Source of the DNA: JALZKA01 sp033856515
GTDB lineage: Bacteria; Actinomycetota; Thermoleophilia; Solirubrobacterales; 70-9
Length of the DNA stretch: 64,000 nt
Direction: 5' to 3'
Assembly (NCBI GenBank): GCA_033856515.1
Contig: JAWVEY010000049.1
Span: forward strand, 1-64,000
Below are positions 16,714 through 23,822 of the stretch, one piece after another. The notes below the pieces were generated by a model. That model searched no databases, was not told the origin of the DNA, and saw only the letters and a program-made list of their open reading frames with translations. A program made the position numbers and the translations under genes. The stretch's first letter is position 1. Each line of letters starts with the position of its first letter.

Positions 16714-17196
16714 CTCTTCTTCAGTGTCAGGCCCACGAGAGATCCGGTAGCGCAGCGAGCCTCGCCGCGCGGCAGTTCGAATGCGGTGGCAGTTGGCGCA
16801 AACGACATCGCACTTGGCCATCTCGGCGAGGATGCTCTCCCAGCCTCTGTCAGCGAAGTTGGTGCCAATTTCAAAGCTCTTGTCTGCAAGGTGATCGAAC
16901 TCGAGCACTAGCGGTTCACTTTCACCGCAGTCCGCGCATGGGTGAAATCGGAAGTAGTCCAAGAGGTACATGGTTCGCCGTAGACGCTCGCGGTCGCTTC
17001 GAACGCGTGCGTTTTCGATGTACCGGGCCTTGTTCTTCCGGTAATGCTCGGCTTTGTACGCAGAGCGGCACGGGCGGCAGTAGGTGTCTCGTTGATTTCG
17101 AGCCTTCCGGCGCCATGCGAAATCGCTGGCTGCTTTCGTGAGACCGCAGCCGTAGCACTTCTGAAAAGGCTGTCCGTCTCTAGCCTCCACGAACAC
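16705..17196 (-). CDS. HNH endonuclease between tRNA-Gly and tRNA-Pro, SOS-box controlled
   Basis: 163 residues from GTG 17196. Zinc-binding pairs CYGC (~14-17) and CRPC (~41-44) precede an HNH/His-Me finger domain, with CADCGESEPLVLEFDHL (~88-104) and CDVVCANCHRIRT (~128-140). It should be a metal-dependent nicking or cutting enzyme. A CGAAC-N4-GTTCG box covers the start codon. CACTAT lies exactly six bases before GTG with TTGTAG 16 bases further up, a plausible leaderless promoter overlapping the tRNA-Pro promoter. The stop codon TGA is supplied by the complement of the tRNA-Gly acceptor stem. Free-standing and tRNA-abutting like the gene at 13954. Confidence 0.8.
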   Translation of the reverse strand: MFVEARDGQPFQKCYGCGLTKAASDFAWRRKARNQRDTYCRPCRSAYKAEHYRKNKARYIENARVRSDRERLRRTMYLLDYFRFHPCADCGESEPLVLEFDHLADKSFEIGTNFADRGWESILAEMAKCDVVCANCHRIRTAARRGSLRYRISRGPDTEEESG

Positions 17197-17203
17197 ACGT
17201 TCG
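17190..17203 (-). promoter_or_regulatory. SOS (LexA) box over the start codon of the HNH endonuclease
   Basis: CGAACACACGTTCG on the + strand (CGAACGTGTGTTCG on the coding strand) matches CGAAC-N4-GTTCG, and its N4 is self-complementary in the ACRY manner. The GTG start is inside the box, as in the two other boxes of this window. Confidence 0.8.
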
Positions 17204-17227
17204 CATAGTGATCGGACGGAAAGCGCC

Positions 17228-17233
17228 TACAAT
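17228..17233 (+). promoter_or_regulatory. Putative -10 box of tRNA-Pro
   Basis: TACAAT lies 11 bases before the mature 5' end of tRNA-Pro. Its complement forms part of the -35 region proposed for the divergent HNH gene, so the two promoters overlap. Confidence 0.5.
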
Positions 17234-17244
17234 CGCCCGAGTCA

Positions 17245-17318
17245 CGGGGCGTGGCGCAGTCTGGTAGCGCACTCGGCTGGGGGCCGAGCGGTCGCTGGTT
17301 CAAATCCAGTCGCCCCGA
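17245..17318 (+). tRNA. tRNA-Pro (anticodon GGG), integration target
   Basis: 74 nt. The acceptor CGGGGCG/CGCCCCG is followed by discriminator A. The anticodon stem CTCGG/CCGAG has loop CTGGGGG, giving GGG. T-arm GCTGG-TTCAAAT-CCAGT. Its last 45 bases are duplicated exactly at 23367-23411. Confidence 0.96.
17274..17318 (+). repeat. attL-like copy: 3' half of tRNA-Pro
   Basis: The 45 bases from inside the anticodon stem to the discriminator of tRNA-Pro recur without a mismatch at 23367-23411. Identity ends precisely at the tRNA 3' end and just before the anticodon loop, as at tyrosine-recombinase att sites. Confidence 0.85.
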
Positions 17319-17508
17319 CTAGGCGGAAGCCCACCAGGGAAGCTGGTTTGAGCGATCCGCGGACGGGCGGGCGGATACGAGAAGCTGATTCGGCGTACCA
17401 ATGCTAAGTACCAAGCCGGTGCTAGGGCCGCGATAGCGACCAGCTCGCCCATCCATGCGTCACTGCGGTTGACAAGCGGGGCCCCGCTACAGCTCGAAAG
17501 GCCCGCGT

Positions 17509-18330
17509 CTACGGGCAGCCACCCGGGCTGGAGCAGCACGCGGGCGGGTTTGTGGAGCAACAGTCAACGCTCTGGCTAGACCTCGAACAACAGAGGGGCG
17601 AACCGGGGGCGCAGCAGTCAACGACCGCGGACTTGCAGCAGCCGGCGGGAGCGCTCGCGGTGAGCTGCTGGCCCCCGCAGCACGGAAAGCAGCTGGCATC
17701 GGAGTTGCTGGGGGTGCAGGTAACGCCGTTGCTCGGGTGGCAGCAACTCGCGAAGGGCCCGAAACCGCTCGGACAGGTGCCCGCGCCCGTTGTCCCACAG
17801 CAGCCGCGCAGGTCGTTGCAGGTGCCGGCTCCATTGCACGTGCCGCCCACGCACGGCGTGCCGGCGTCGGCGAAGCCGGTGCCGCAGGCCCCGCTGTTGC
17901 AGACGGCGACCATGCACTCAGGGGCTGCTGGGCAATCGGAGGCAGTCGTGCACCCGGTGCATTGGCCGTCGAAGCAGGCTTGACCCTCCGCGCATGCGTT
18001 GTCGCAGGAGCCGCAGTGGTTCGGGCTGAACTGCAGGTCTAGGCACTTGGTGCCGCATTTGGTGTAGCCGCTGATGCATTTGCATCTGCCGCGCTTGCAG
18101 CTCGAATGGCCGGGACAACACTTGCCCTTGCAACGGCGGGCTGGTGGGCAGCGCTTTCGGCCGATGTCGGCAAGTGAGCCGACCGCCGACGCAGGGCCCG
18201 CCAGGGCGACGCCAGCGAGGACGCCGCCCAGGCGGCGGATGGCGACCCGGCGGGAAATCGTGCCCGATGCAAGCTCGCGAGCGAGGGCGTCGAGGCTCGC
18301 CGCGTTGTCGCTCTCGGGCCTTCTCTCCAT
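17509..18330 (-). CDS. Tat-exported Cys-rich protein with Stig1-like repeat
   Basis: 273 residues from the ATG at 18330. Residues ~22-50 are a twin-arginine signal (SRRVAIRRLGGVLAGVALAG, then PASA). The mature chain has several dozen Cys, including CGTKCLDLQFSPNHCGSCDN, the spacing of Stig1-like repeats (CG..C.....PNHCG.C...C), then CAEGQACFDGQC and a run of paired CC motifs to the C terminus. Tat export would allow folding before transport. Function unknown; such proteins are thought to be extracellular or cell-wall-linked. The last gene before the left island boundary. Confidence 0.75.
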   Translation of the reverse strand: MERRPESDNAASLDALARELASGTISRRVAIRRLGGVLAGVALAGPASAVGSLADIGRKRCPPARRCKGKCCPGHSSCKRGRCKCISGYTKCGTKCLDLQFSPNHCGSCDNACAEGQACFDGQCTGCTTASDCPAAPECMVAVCNSGACGTGFADAGTPCVGGTCNGAGTCNDLRGCCGTTGAGTCPSGFGPFASCCHPSNGVTCTPSNSDASCFPCCGGQQLTASAPAGCCKSAVVDCCAPGSPLCCSRSSQSVDCCSTNPPACCSSPGGCP

Positions 18331-18657
18331 GGGGCAAGAGCAACTATCCCACGCCGGGCCAACCCTCACAAGTCCCGGGCTCGGCGAAGCGGCGCTGGAT
18401 CTGTGGTACCGCTCGTGGTGCCGCGCATTGGCTGGACGATGGCGAGGCACGGGTCAGGGGCGTCGAGTAGCCATGGTCCGTGGTGAGGAACTGCACGGGG
18501 CCTCGGAAGATGGCCCGAACAGGGGATACGCGACCCGCCATTGAATGCCGATATTGGCCCTGACGGGCGCTACGTGCCGAATTCAGCCAAGGGCTGACTC
18601 CAGGCCAGAGTTCGCTTCCGCCTCCAGATTCCAACCGGACTCGAGCGTCGGGGATTC
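18331..18657. other. Intergenic region between the Cys-rich gene and the kinase operon
   Basis: 327 bases between divergent genes. I see no RNA gene, repeat or coding frame with family similarity. It should hold both promoters, but no consensus -35/-10 pair stands out. Confidence 0.5.
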
Positions 18658-19890
18658 GTGTCCAGAGAGCAGGCGAGCGATATGACCCAACCGCACCAAT
18701 CTTCTGCGGCAGTATTGGACCCGAACGGCGGCGAGCCGCCCAAGCTGATGTCCCAGGCGGGGCGCGAGACCTCGCGCATGTGGGAGGTCTCTTTTGAGAT
18801 GCTCGCCACCGTCCGTCCGGACGGATCAATCCAGCAGGTCAACCCACGCTGGGAAGAAACGCTTGGTTGGAGCCCCGAGGAAATTCTCTCCAAGCCGTTC
18901 GACGAGCTGGTTCACCCCGATGACCGTGACCGGACGGCGACCGAGACCGCGAAGCTCCGCCAGGGGGGCCATGACACCGTCTCGTTCGAAAACCGCTACC
19001 GCTGCCGAGACGGCACCTATCGCTGGCTGGTGTGGAACAGCATGGTGAGTTCCAAGGACAGCCTCGTATATGCCGCCGCGCACGACGTCACCGAGCGCAA
19101 GGAGCAGACGGCCGCGCTCGAGGTCACGGGGGAGAACCTCCGTGCGCTTTCAGAGGAACTCGAAATCCGGGTCGAGAAACGAACGATCGAGCTGGCGACT
19201 GCCAACAAAGAGCTCGAGGCCTTCAGCTACTCGGTCTCGCACGATCTACGCGCCCCCTTGAGGGCCATCAACGGGTACAGCAAAGCTGTGATGGAGGACT
19301 ACAGCGATGTCCTTCCCGAGGGAGCGAAAGCCGACCTTGTCCGCGTCCGCGCCGCCTCGCAGCGCATGGCGATGATGATCGACGAGATGCTCGCGCTCTC
19401 CCGCGTAACGCGCCGGGAGCTGCTCAACGAGCCGGTGGACATGAGCGCTCTCGCCCACGAAGCGACCGAGGAGTTACGGGCATTGGAGAGCGACCGGGTC
19501 GTGCACGTCGAGATCGAGGAGGGGCTTGAAGTGATTGGAGACCCCGTCTTACTGCGACAGGTCATCCACAATCTTTTGGAGAACGGATGGAAGTTCACCG
19601 CCAAGACCGCGCGACCTCGCGTGGAGCTGACACGCATTGAGAGCGGGAAAGGCCGTTCCACCTTCGCTGTCCGCGACAACGGCGCGGGCTTCGATATGCG
19701 CTACGCGGAGAAGCTCTTCCTTCCCTTCGAGCGCCTTCACCGCCAGGACGAGTTCACCGGCACAGGTGTCGGCCTGACGACGGTCTCGCGGATCGTCCAC
19801 CGACACAAGGGGGAAGTCTGGGCCGAGGGGACGCCCGGCGAGGGAGCAGTCTTCTTCTTTGATCTCCCGACCGAAAAGGAGCAATCATGA
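18658..19890 (+). CDS. PAS-domain sensor histidine kinase, soluble
   Basis: 410 residues from GTG 18658; the ATG at 18682, preceded by AGGCGAG, is an equally good start. A PAS fold covers ~43-155 (QVNPRWEETLGWSPEEIL, ending HDVTERKEQ). A coiled linker comes next, then a HisKA domain with the phospho-accepting His in YSVSHDLRAPLRAI. The HATPase domain has HNLLENGWKF, DNGAGFD and GTGVGLTTVSRIV. There is no membrane segment, so it senses a cytoplasmic cue. Overlaps the receiver gene by four bases (ATGA), making a kinase-receiver-effector relay with the next two genes. Confidence 0.88.
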   Translation: MSREQASDMTQPHQSSAAVLDPNGGEPPKLMSQAGRETSRMWEVSFEMLATVRPDGSIQQVNPRWEETLGWSPEEILSKPFDELVHPDDRDRTATETAKLRQGGHDTVSFENRYRCRDGTYRWLVWNSMVSSKDSLVYAAAHDVTERKEQTAALEVTGENLRALSEELEIRVEKRTIELATANKELEAFSYSVSHDLRAPLRAINGYSKAVMEDYSDVLPEGAKADLVRVRAASQRMAMMIDEMLALSRVTRRELLNEPVDMSALAHEATEELRALESDRVVHVEIEEGLEVIGDPVLLRQVIHNLLENGWKFTAKTARPRVELTRIESGKGRSTFAVRDNGAGFDMRYAEKLFLPFERLHRQDEFTGTGVGLTTVSRIVHRHKGEVWAEGTPGEGAVFFFDLPTEKEQS

Positions 19891-20327
19891 TGCGAGACGC
19901 ACCGATCCTCCTCGTGGAGGACAACCCCGACGATGAGGCGATGACCCGCCGGGCGTTTGAAGCCAGCAATGTCGCCAACAACCTGGATGTCGTCCGCGAT
20001 GGGCAGGAGGCCCTGGACTACCTGTTCGGAAACGGAGTGCCTGTTAAAGCGATACCGGCTCTCATCCTTCTCGATCTGAAGCTGCCGAAGGTCGACGGAT
20101 TGGCTGTGCTGAAGCAGATCCGGGCCCACGATGACACCAAGCTGATCCCGGTGGTGATCCTGACCAGCTCTGCAGAGGAGGCCGACCTCGTCGCCGGCTA
20201 TGGCGGCGGAGCCAACAGCTATGTCTGCAAACCCGTCGACTTCGACCAGTTCTCAGAAAGCGTGCGACAGCTCGGTCTCTACTGGCTCGTCGTGAACGAA
20301 GCACCGCCCGCGACTGTCGACCGATGA
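19887..20327 (+). CDS. Single-domain response regulator (Rcp1/CheY-like receiver)
   Basis: 146 residues, receiver only. ILLVEDNPDDEAM has the acidic pocket, LILLDLKLPKVDGL the phospho-acceptor Asp, ILTSSAEEADL the switch Thr/Ser and CKPVDF the conserved Lys. There is no output domain, as in phytochrome-linked Rcp1 regulators. It probably passes phosphate from the upstream kinase to the downstream receiver protein. Overlaps both neighbours by four bases (ATGA). Confidence 0.9.
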   Translation: MMRDAPILLVEDNPDDEAMTRRAFEASNVANNLDVVRDGQEALDYLFGNGVPVKAIPALILLDLKLPKVDGLAVLKQIRAHDDTKLIPVVILTSSAEEADLVAGYGGGANSYVCKPVDFDQFSESVRQLGLYWLVVNEAPPATVDR

Positions 20328-23203
20328 GTGAGCGTCAGCCTCTCCAGCTCTTGCTGGTCGAAGACTCGAGCGACGACGCGGCCTTGCTCGTACGAACCCT
20401 CGGTCGGGGCGGGTATGAGGTCGACGTCTCAAGAGTGGAAACCGAGCAGGCGCTTCGTGAAGCTCTAGCAAACGAGGGTCATGACCTGGTGATCACCGAC
20501 CATGTGCTTCGGGGCTTCGACTCGGGCGACGTGCTAACCGTTGTGGCGGAGTTGTCGCCCGCCTTGCCATGCGTCCTTGTCTCGGGCAAGGTAGGCGAAG
20601 AAGCCGTGGGTCAGGCAATGCGCCAGGGGGCAGTGGATTACGTCGCAAAGGACAACATGGACCGTCTGCCCATGGTTGTGGAGCGAACCCTGCTGGAAAC
20701 GGCACGCCGACTGGAGCGACTGGCTGCCGAGGCTGAAGTGAATCGCCGCATCGCTCAACAGGCAACGATCGCAGAGATGGGCGAATGGGCGCTCAGCGAA
20801 ACGAGCTTTGACGTCCTGGCGGCTGCCGTCGTGACGCGCGTCGCTGCCACGCTGGACGCTGAGATCGTCAACGCCCTCGAGCTGCGAGCCGACGAATCGG
20901 CCTTCGTGGTCCGGGCGACGGCCGGCGTCCTGGAGCTGCCCGCCGGAACACGAATCCAATACGGGTCTTCGGAGAGCTCACAAGCGAACTTCACCTTGAG
21001 TCAATCGGAACCGGTGCTGGTTATTGATTACGAGGACGACAAGCGCTTCGAGCGCAGTTCGGCCTTCACCGATCTGGGCATTCGAAGCACTCTCAGTGTC
21101 GAGATCCCGGGCAGCAAGTGGTCATTCGGCGTTCTCGAGGTCGCTTCGAGTAAGCCAGGAGCATTCAGCGTGGCCGATGCGAGTTTCATCACAGCCGTGG
21201 CTCACCTCCTCGCCGTGGCGCTCGAACGAACGAGGGGCGAGGACGAAATTCGCGAGAAGGCGCTCCGTGACCCCCTAACCGGCCTGGCAAATCGCACTCT
21301 ATTTCTCGACCGCTTGGCACTGGGCCTCGCCCGCGCCAAGCGCGCAAGGTCACGCCTTGCCGTCCTGTTCTTGGACATCGACCACTTCAAGGCCCTGAAC
21401 GACACCCTGGGCCACATGGCAGCAGACGCGCTCTTGACCCAGGTGGGTGAGCGGGTCACGGGGACCATGCGTGAGATCGACACCGTGGCCCGCTTCGGGG
21501 GCGACGAGTTCGTCGTCCTATGCGAGGACCTCGGCACCGATGTGGATAAAGAGGTCAAAGTGTTGACCGGTCGCCTGATTTCAGCGTTCGAGCTTCCGTT
21601 TCCGCTCAATGACGGGCCGCACACATTGACGGTCAGCATCGGCATCGCTCTCAGCGATGGAAACCTCGATGGCGAAGCGCTCGTTCGGAATGCGGACGTC
21701 GCCCTGTATCGCTCGAAGGACGACGGCCGTGGGGGCTGGACTCTCGCAACGGAGGAAATGTGCCTCGCTGTGGTCGAGCGCTCCGAGATCAAGGGGGGCC
21801 TCGAGCACGCGATCGAAAGCGATGAACTGCTCCTTCACTATCAGCCGATCGTCTCACTGGACGAGGGCAGAATCTGTGCCGTCGAGGCCTTGGTGCGGTG
21901 GGACTGCCCTGACCGTGGACTTATACCTCCTGGGGAGTTCATCCCCATGGCGGAGGAGTCCGGATTGATTCTTCGCCTCGGCGAATGGGTCCTGCGGGCC
22001 GCATGTCGCCAGGCGGCAGAGTGGCGGGCAGAGTTCGGAGACCAGGCCCCGCTGCCGATTCACGTCAACTTCTCCGGCCGCCAGATCGCGCAACTGAGCC
22101 TCCCCAAGCTCGTAGGCGATGTCCTACGCGAAACCCAGGTGCCGGCGAGCGACATAGCGCTGGAGATCACGGAAACCGCCGTGATGGACAGCACCGCGGT
22201 TTCGAGTACCGTCCTCAGTGAACTTAAAAGGATGGGACTGGCAGTCGCGCTCGACGACTTCGGCACTGGGTACTCGTCCCTGTCTTACCTGCAGCGGTTT
22301 CCGATCGACATCCTGAAGATCGACCGCGAGTTTGTTTCACCTCTAACGAACTCAAACTCGCGGGGGTCCATCTTGGCTGCGATCGTCGGAATCGCGCGGG
22401 CTCTTGAAGTGGGCACCGTCGCCGAGGGCGTCGAGACGGTCGGACAGGCAGCGGCCGTTGCCGCTATCGGCTGTGAGCGCGCGCAGGGATACTTTTTCGC
22501 AAGGCCAGGGCCAGCCGCCGATGTGACATGTTTGGTACGCGACGCCACTCCGCTCCGAGACCGGGTCGCCGAGGTAACCCTTTCGACTCCGGCCCCTTAC
22601 TTCCCCTGGGCGGGGGAGCACGGGATTTCGGTTTGCACAAGCATCGCAACCAACATCACTGAATCCCGCCAGGCGTTCTTGGCCGCGCTTCTCGCGGCCG
22701 ACTCCGATGCTGCCGAAGAGATCGCCTACTCAGCGCTCGCCGGCGGGACTGAGCCTGACGCAGTCGACGCCCAAATAATCGGTCCTGCAATGGTCGACAT
22801 CGGCCGCCTCCGGGAGCGAGGCGAGGTCAGCGTGGCCGAGGCGCACCTTGCGACAGGCATCGCGACACGGACTGCGGGGGTCGTCGCTGCGGCACGCGGG
22901 TTCCCGGACGGTCGCTTTAAGCGATCGGCGAATGCAACCAAGCGCGACGAGGCGGCCTCGCTTCGTGACTTGCAGGCAGATGACCGGGACCGCACGGCCG
23001 AGTTGCGCGACGAGGCTTCCGACGATCATGAGCGAAACATGGGCCGGCCCCACGGGCCCGCATCAAACGCGCGAGGGATCGCCTTGGAGGCTCGGGCTAG
23101 CGCCGCTGAGGACCGCCAACGGGCTGGCTCGGACCGAAAGCAGGCGGCCGAGGATCGCGCGCAGGCTGCGATTGACCGCGAGAGCGCTCACTTGATGACC
23201 TGA
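20324..23203 (+). CDS. Receiver-GAF-GGDEF-EAL protein with truncated B12-cap-like domain and DR-repeat tail
   Basis: 959 residues. Receiver ~5-120 (LLLVEDSSDDAALL; Asp in VITDHVLRG). GAF-like ~145-300. GGDEF ~311-475 with an intact RFGGDEFVVL. EAL ~485-735 with EALVRWD and DDFGTGYSSLSYL, so both synthesis and hydrolysis of c-di-GMP are possible. Residues ~785-850 (IIGPAMVDIGRLRERGEVSV, then AEAHLAT) resemble the helical cap of B12-binding modules, but no cobalamin-binding Rossmann domain follows. The last ~75 residues are charged repeats around DR (QADDRDRTAELRDEA, AAEDRAQAAIDRE). Terminal effector of the kinase operon. Confidence 0.85.
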   Translation: MSERQPLQLLLVEDSSDDAALLVRTLGRGGYEVDVSRVETEQALREALANEGHDLVITDHVLRGFDSGDVLTVVAELSPALPCVLVSGKVGEEAVGQAMRQGAVDYVAKDNMDRLPMVVERTLLETARRLERLAAEAEVNRRIAQQATIAEMGEWALSETSFDVLAAAVVTRVAATLDAEIVNALELRADESAFVVRATAGVLELPAGTRIQYGSSESSQANFTLSQSEPVLVIDYEDDKRFERSSAFTDLGIRSTLSVEIPGSKWSFGVLEVASSKPGAFSVADASFITAVAHLLAVALERTRGEDEIREKALRDPLTGLANRTLFLDRLALGLARAKRARSRLAVLFLDIDHFKALNDTLGHMAADALLTQVGERVTGTMREIDTVARFGGDEFVVLCEDLGTDVDKEVKVLTGRLISAFELPFPLNDGPHTLTVSIGIALSDGNLDGEALVRNADVALYRSKDDGRGGWTLATEEMCLAVVERSEIKGGLEHAIESDELLLHYQPIVSLDEGRICAVEALVRWDCPDRGLIPPGEFIPMAEESGLILRLGEWVLRAACRQAAEWRAEFGDQAPLPIHVNFSGRQIAQLSLPKLVGDVLRETQVPASDIALEITETAVMDSTAVSSTVLSELKRMGLAVALDDFGTGYSSLSYLQRFPIDILKIDREFVSPLTNSNSRGSILAAIVGIARALEVGTVAEGVETVGQAAAVAAIGCERAQGYFFARPGPAADVTCLVRDATPLRDRVAEVTLSTPAPYFPWAGEHGISVCTSIATNITESRQAFLAALLAADSDAAEEIAYSALAGGTEPDAVDAQIIGPAMVDIGRLRERGEVSVAEAHLATGIATRTAGVVAAARGFPDGRFKRSANATKRDEAASLRDLQADDRDRTAELRDEASDDHERNMGRPHGPASNARGIALEARASAAEDRQRAGSDRKQAAEDRAQAAIDRESAHLMT

Positions 23204-23441
23204 CTGGGTTCGAGCGGGTAAGTGCCCACGAGCGTTTCGAGACCAACAAGCGCCTGAAGCCACGCCGACCACCCCTACATACCCGCTGCTCATGAGCGCT
23301 CCGGGAATCGGCTGGGTCCTGGCCTTCGATCGCCTCTGAGATCGTCCATAGGCGCTCCGCGTCGGCCGGCTGGGGGCCGAGCGGTCGCTGGTTCAAATCC
23401 AGTCGCCCCGATTCACCGGGACTATTCGGCAAGCGGCGGAG
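23204..23441. other. Right island boundary region
   Basis: 238 bases without a credible gene. It contains the right att-like copy at 23367-23411. Frames read across it translate tRNA-derived sequence and are not genes. Confidence 0.6.
23367..23411 (+). repeat. attR-like copy: duplicated 3' half of tRNA-Pro
   Basis: An exact 45-base copy of 17274-17318, beginning in the anticodon stem and ending at the discriminator A. It lacks the 5' half of a tRNA and cannot fold as one. Confidence 0.85.
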
Positions 23442-23684
23442 CTACTGCTCGTAGCCCTCGACCGTGCGCTCGTCGCGCACGCTTGCGTCGTCAGGATCCA
23501 GGTGGAACTCCTCGCGGGCTTCGCGCTGGCGAAGCAGGTCCCAGCAGCGATCGAGATCGACCTTGAGCTCGGCCAGCCGGGCATGGCGCGCCTCGTCGGG
23601 ACCCTCGCCGGCGCCCTCGCTCAGCAGCCGCTGTTCCTCTTCAACCAGTTGCTCGATCTGTTCCCGAGTGCTCGCGTCGTCCAC
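23442..23684 (-). CDS. DUF2630 family small protein
   Basis: 80 residues. IEQLVEEEQRLLSEG, LAELKVDLDRCWDLLRQRE and the closing VRDERTVEGYEQ match the actinobacterial DUF2630 family, which is typically 75-85 residues and predicted as two helices. Function unknown. First chromosomal gene outside the island's right boundary. Confidence 0.85.
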   Translation of the reverse strand: MDDASTREQIEQLVEEEQRLLSEGAGEGPDEARHARLAELKVDLDRCWDLLRQREAREEFHLDPDDASVRDERTVEGYEQ

Positions 23685-23822
23685 TTGCGGGAACTCTACC
23701 GCGCACTCACGGCCGATCTCCTCACGGTCGGCGGCGTCTGCGGTCTCGGTCTTGCGTGCCGCAGTGCGTAGCGGTTCTAAGCTGGTAGTCGTCCCCCATT
23801 TGGCACACCCTGCTCTGACCGG

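Larger units (their letters stand above)
17319..23411. mobile_element. Genomic island integrated at tRNA-Pro (6.1 kb, no integrase seen)
   Basis: Bounded by the intact tRNA-Pro on the left and a 45-bp direct repeat of its 3' half on the right. It contains a Tat-exported Cys-rich protein gene and a three-gene signalling operon. The base composition looks less GC-biased than the flanks by eye. No integrase, excisionase or transposase frame is visible, so the element is either decayed, mobilised in trans, or the remnant of a larger island. Confidence 0.7.

Noticed and set aside
16908..17303. 131-residue minus-strand frame over tRNA-Pro and the HNH 5' end
   Set aside because: The start NQRPLGPQP is the well-known artefact of translating a tRNA in reverse; the rest is out of frame with the HNH gene.
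18682..18715. Similarity of the kinase start region (CCAACCGCACCA) to copy 3 of the amine-operon element
   Set aside because: Only a short run matches, there is no hairpin, and the sequence is coding.
23097..23432. 111-residue minus-strand frame at the right island edge
   Set aside because: LDLNQRPLGPQ again comes from the duplicated tRNA-Pro fragment; the rest is antisense to the GGDEF-EAL gene.
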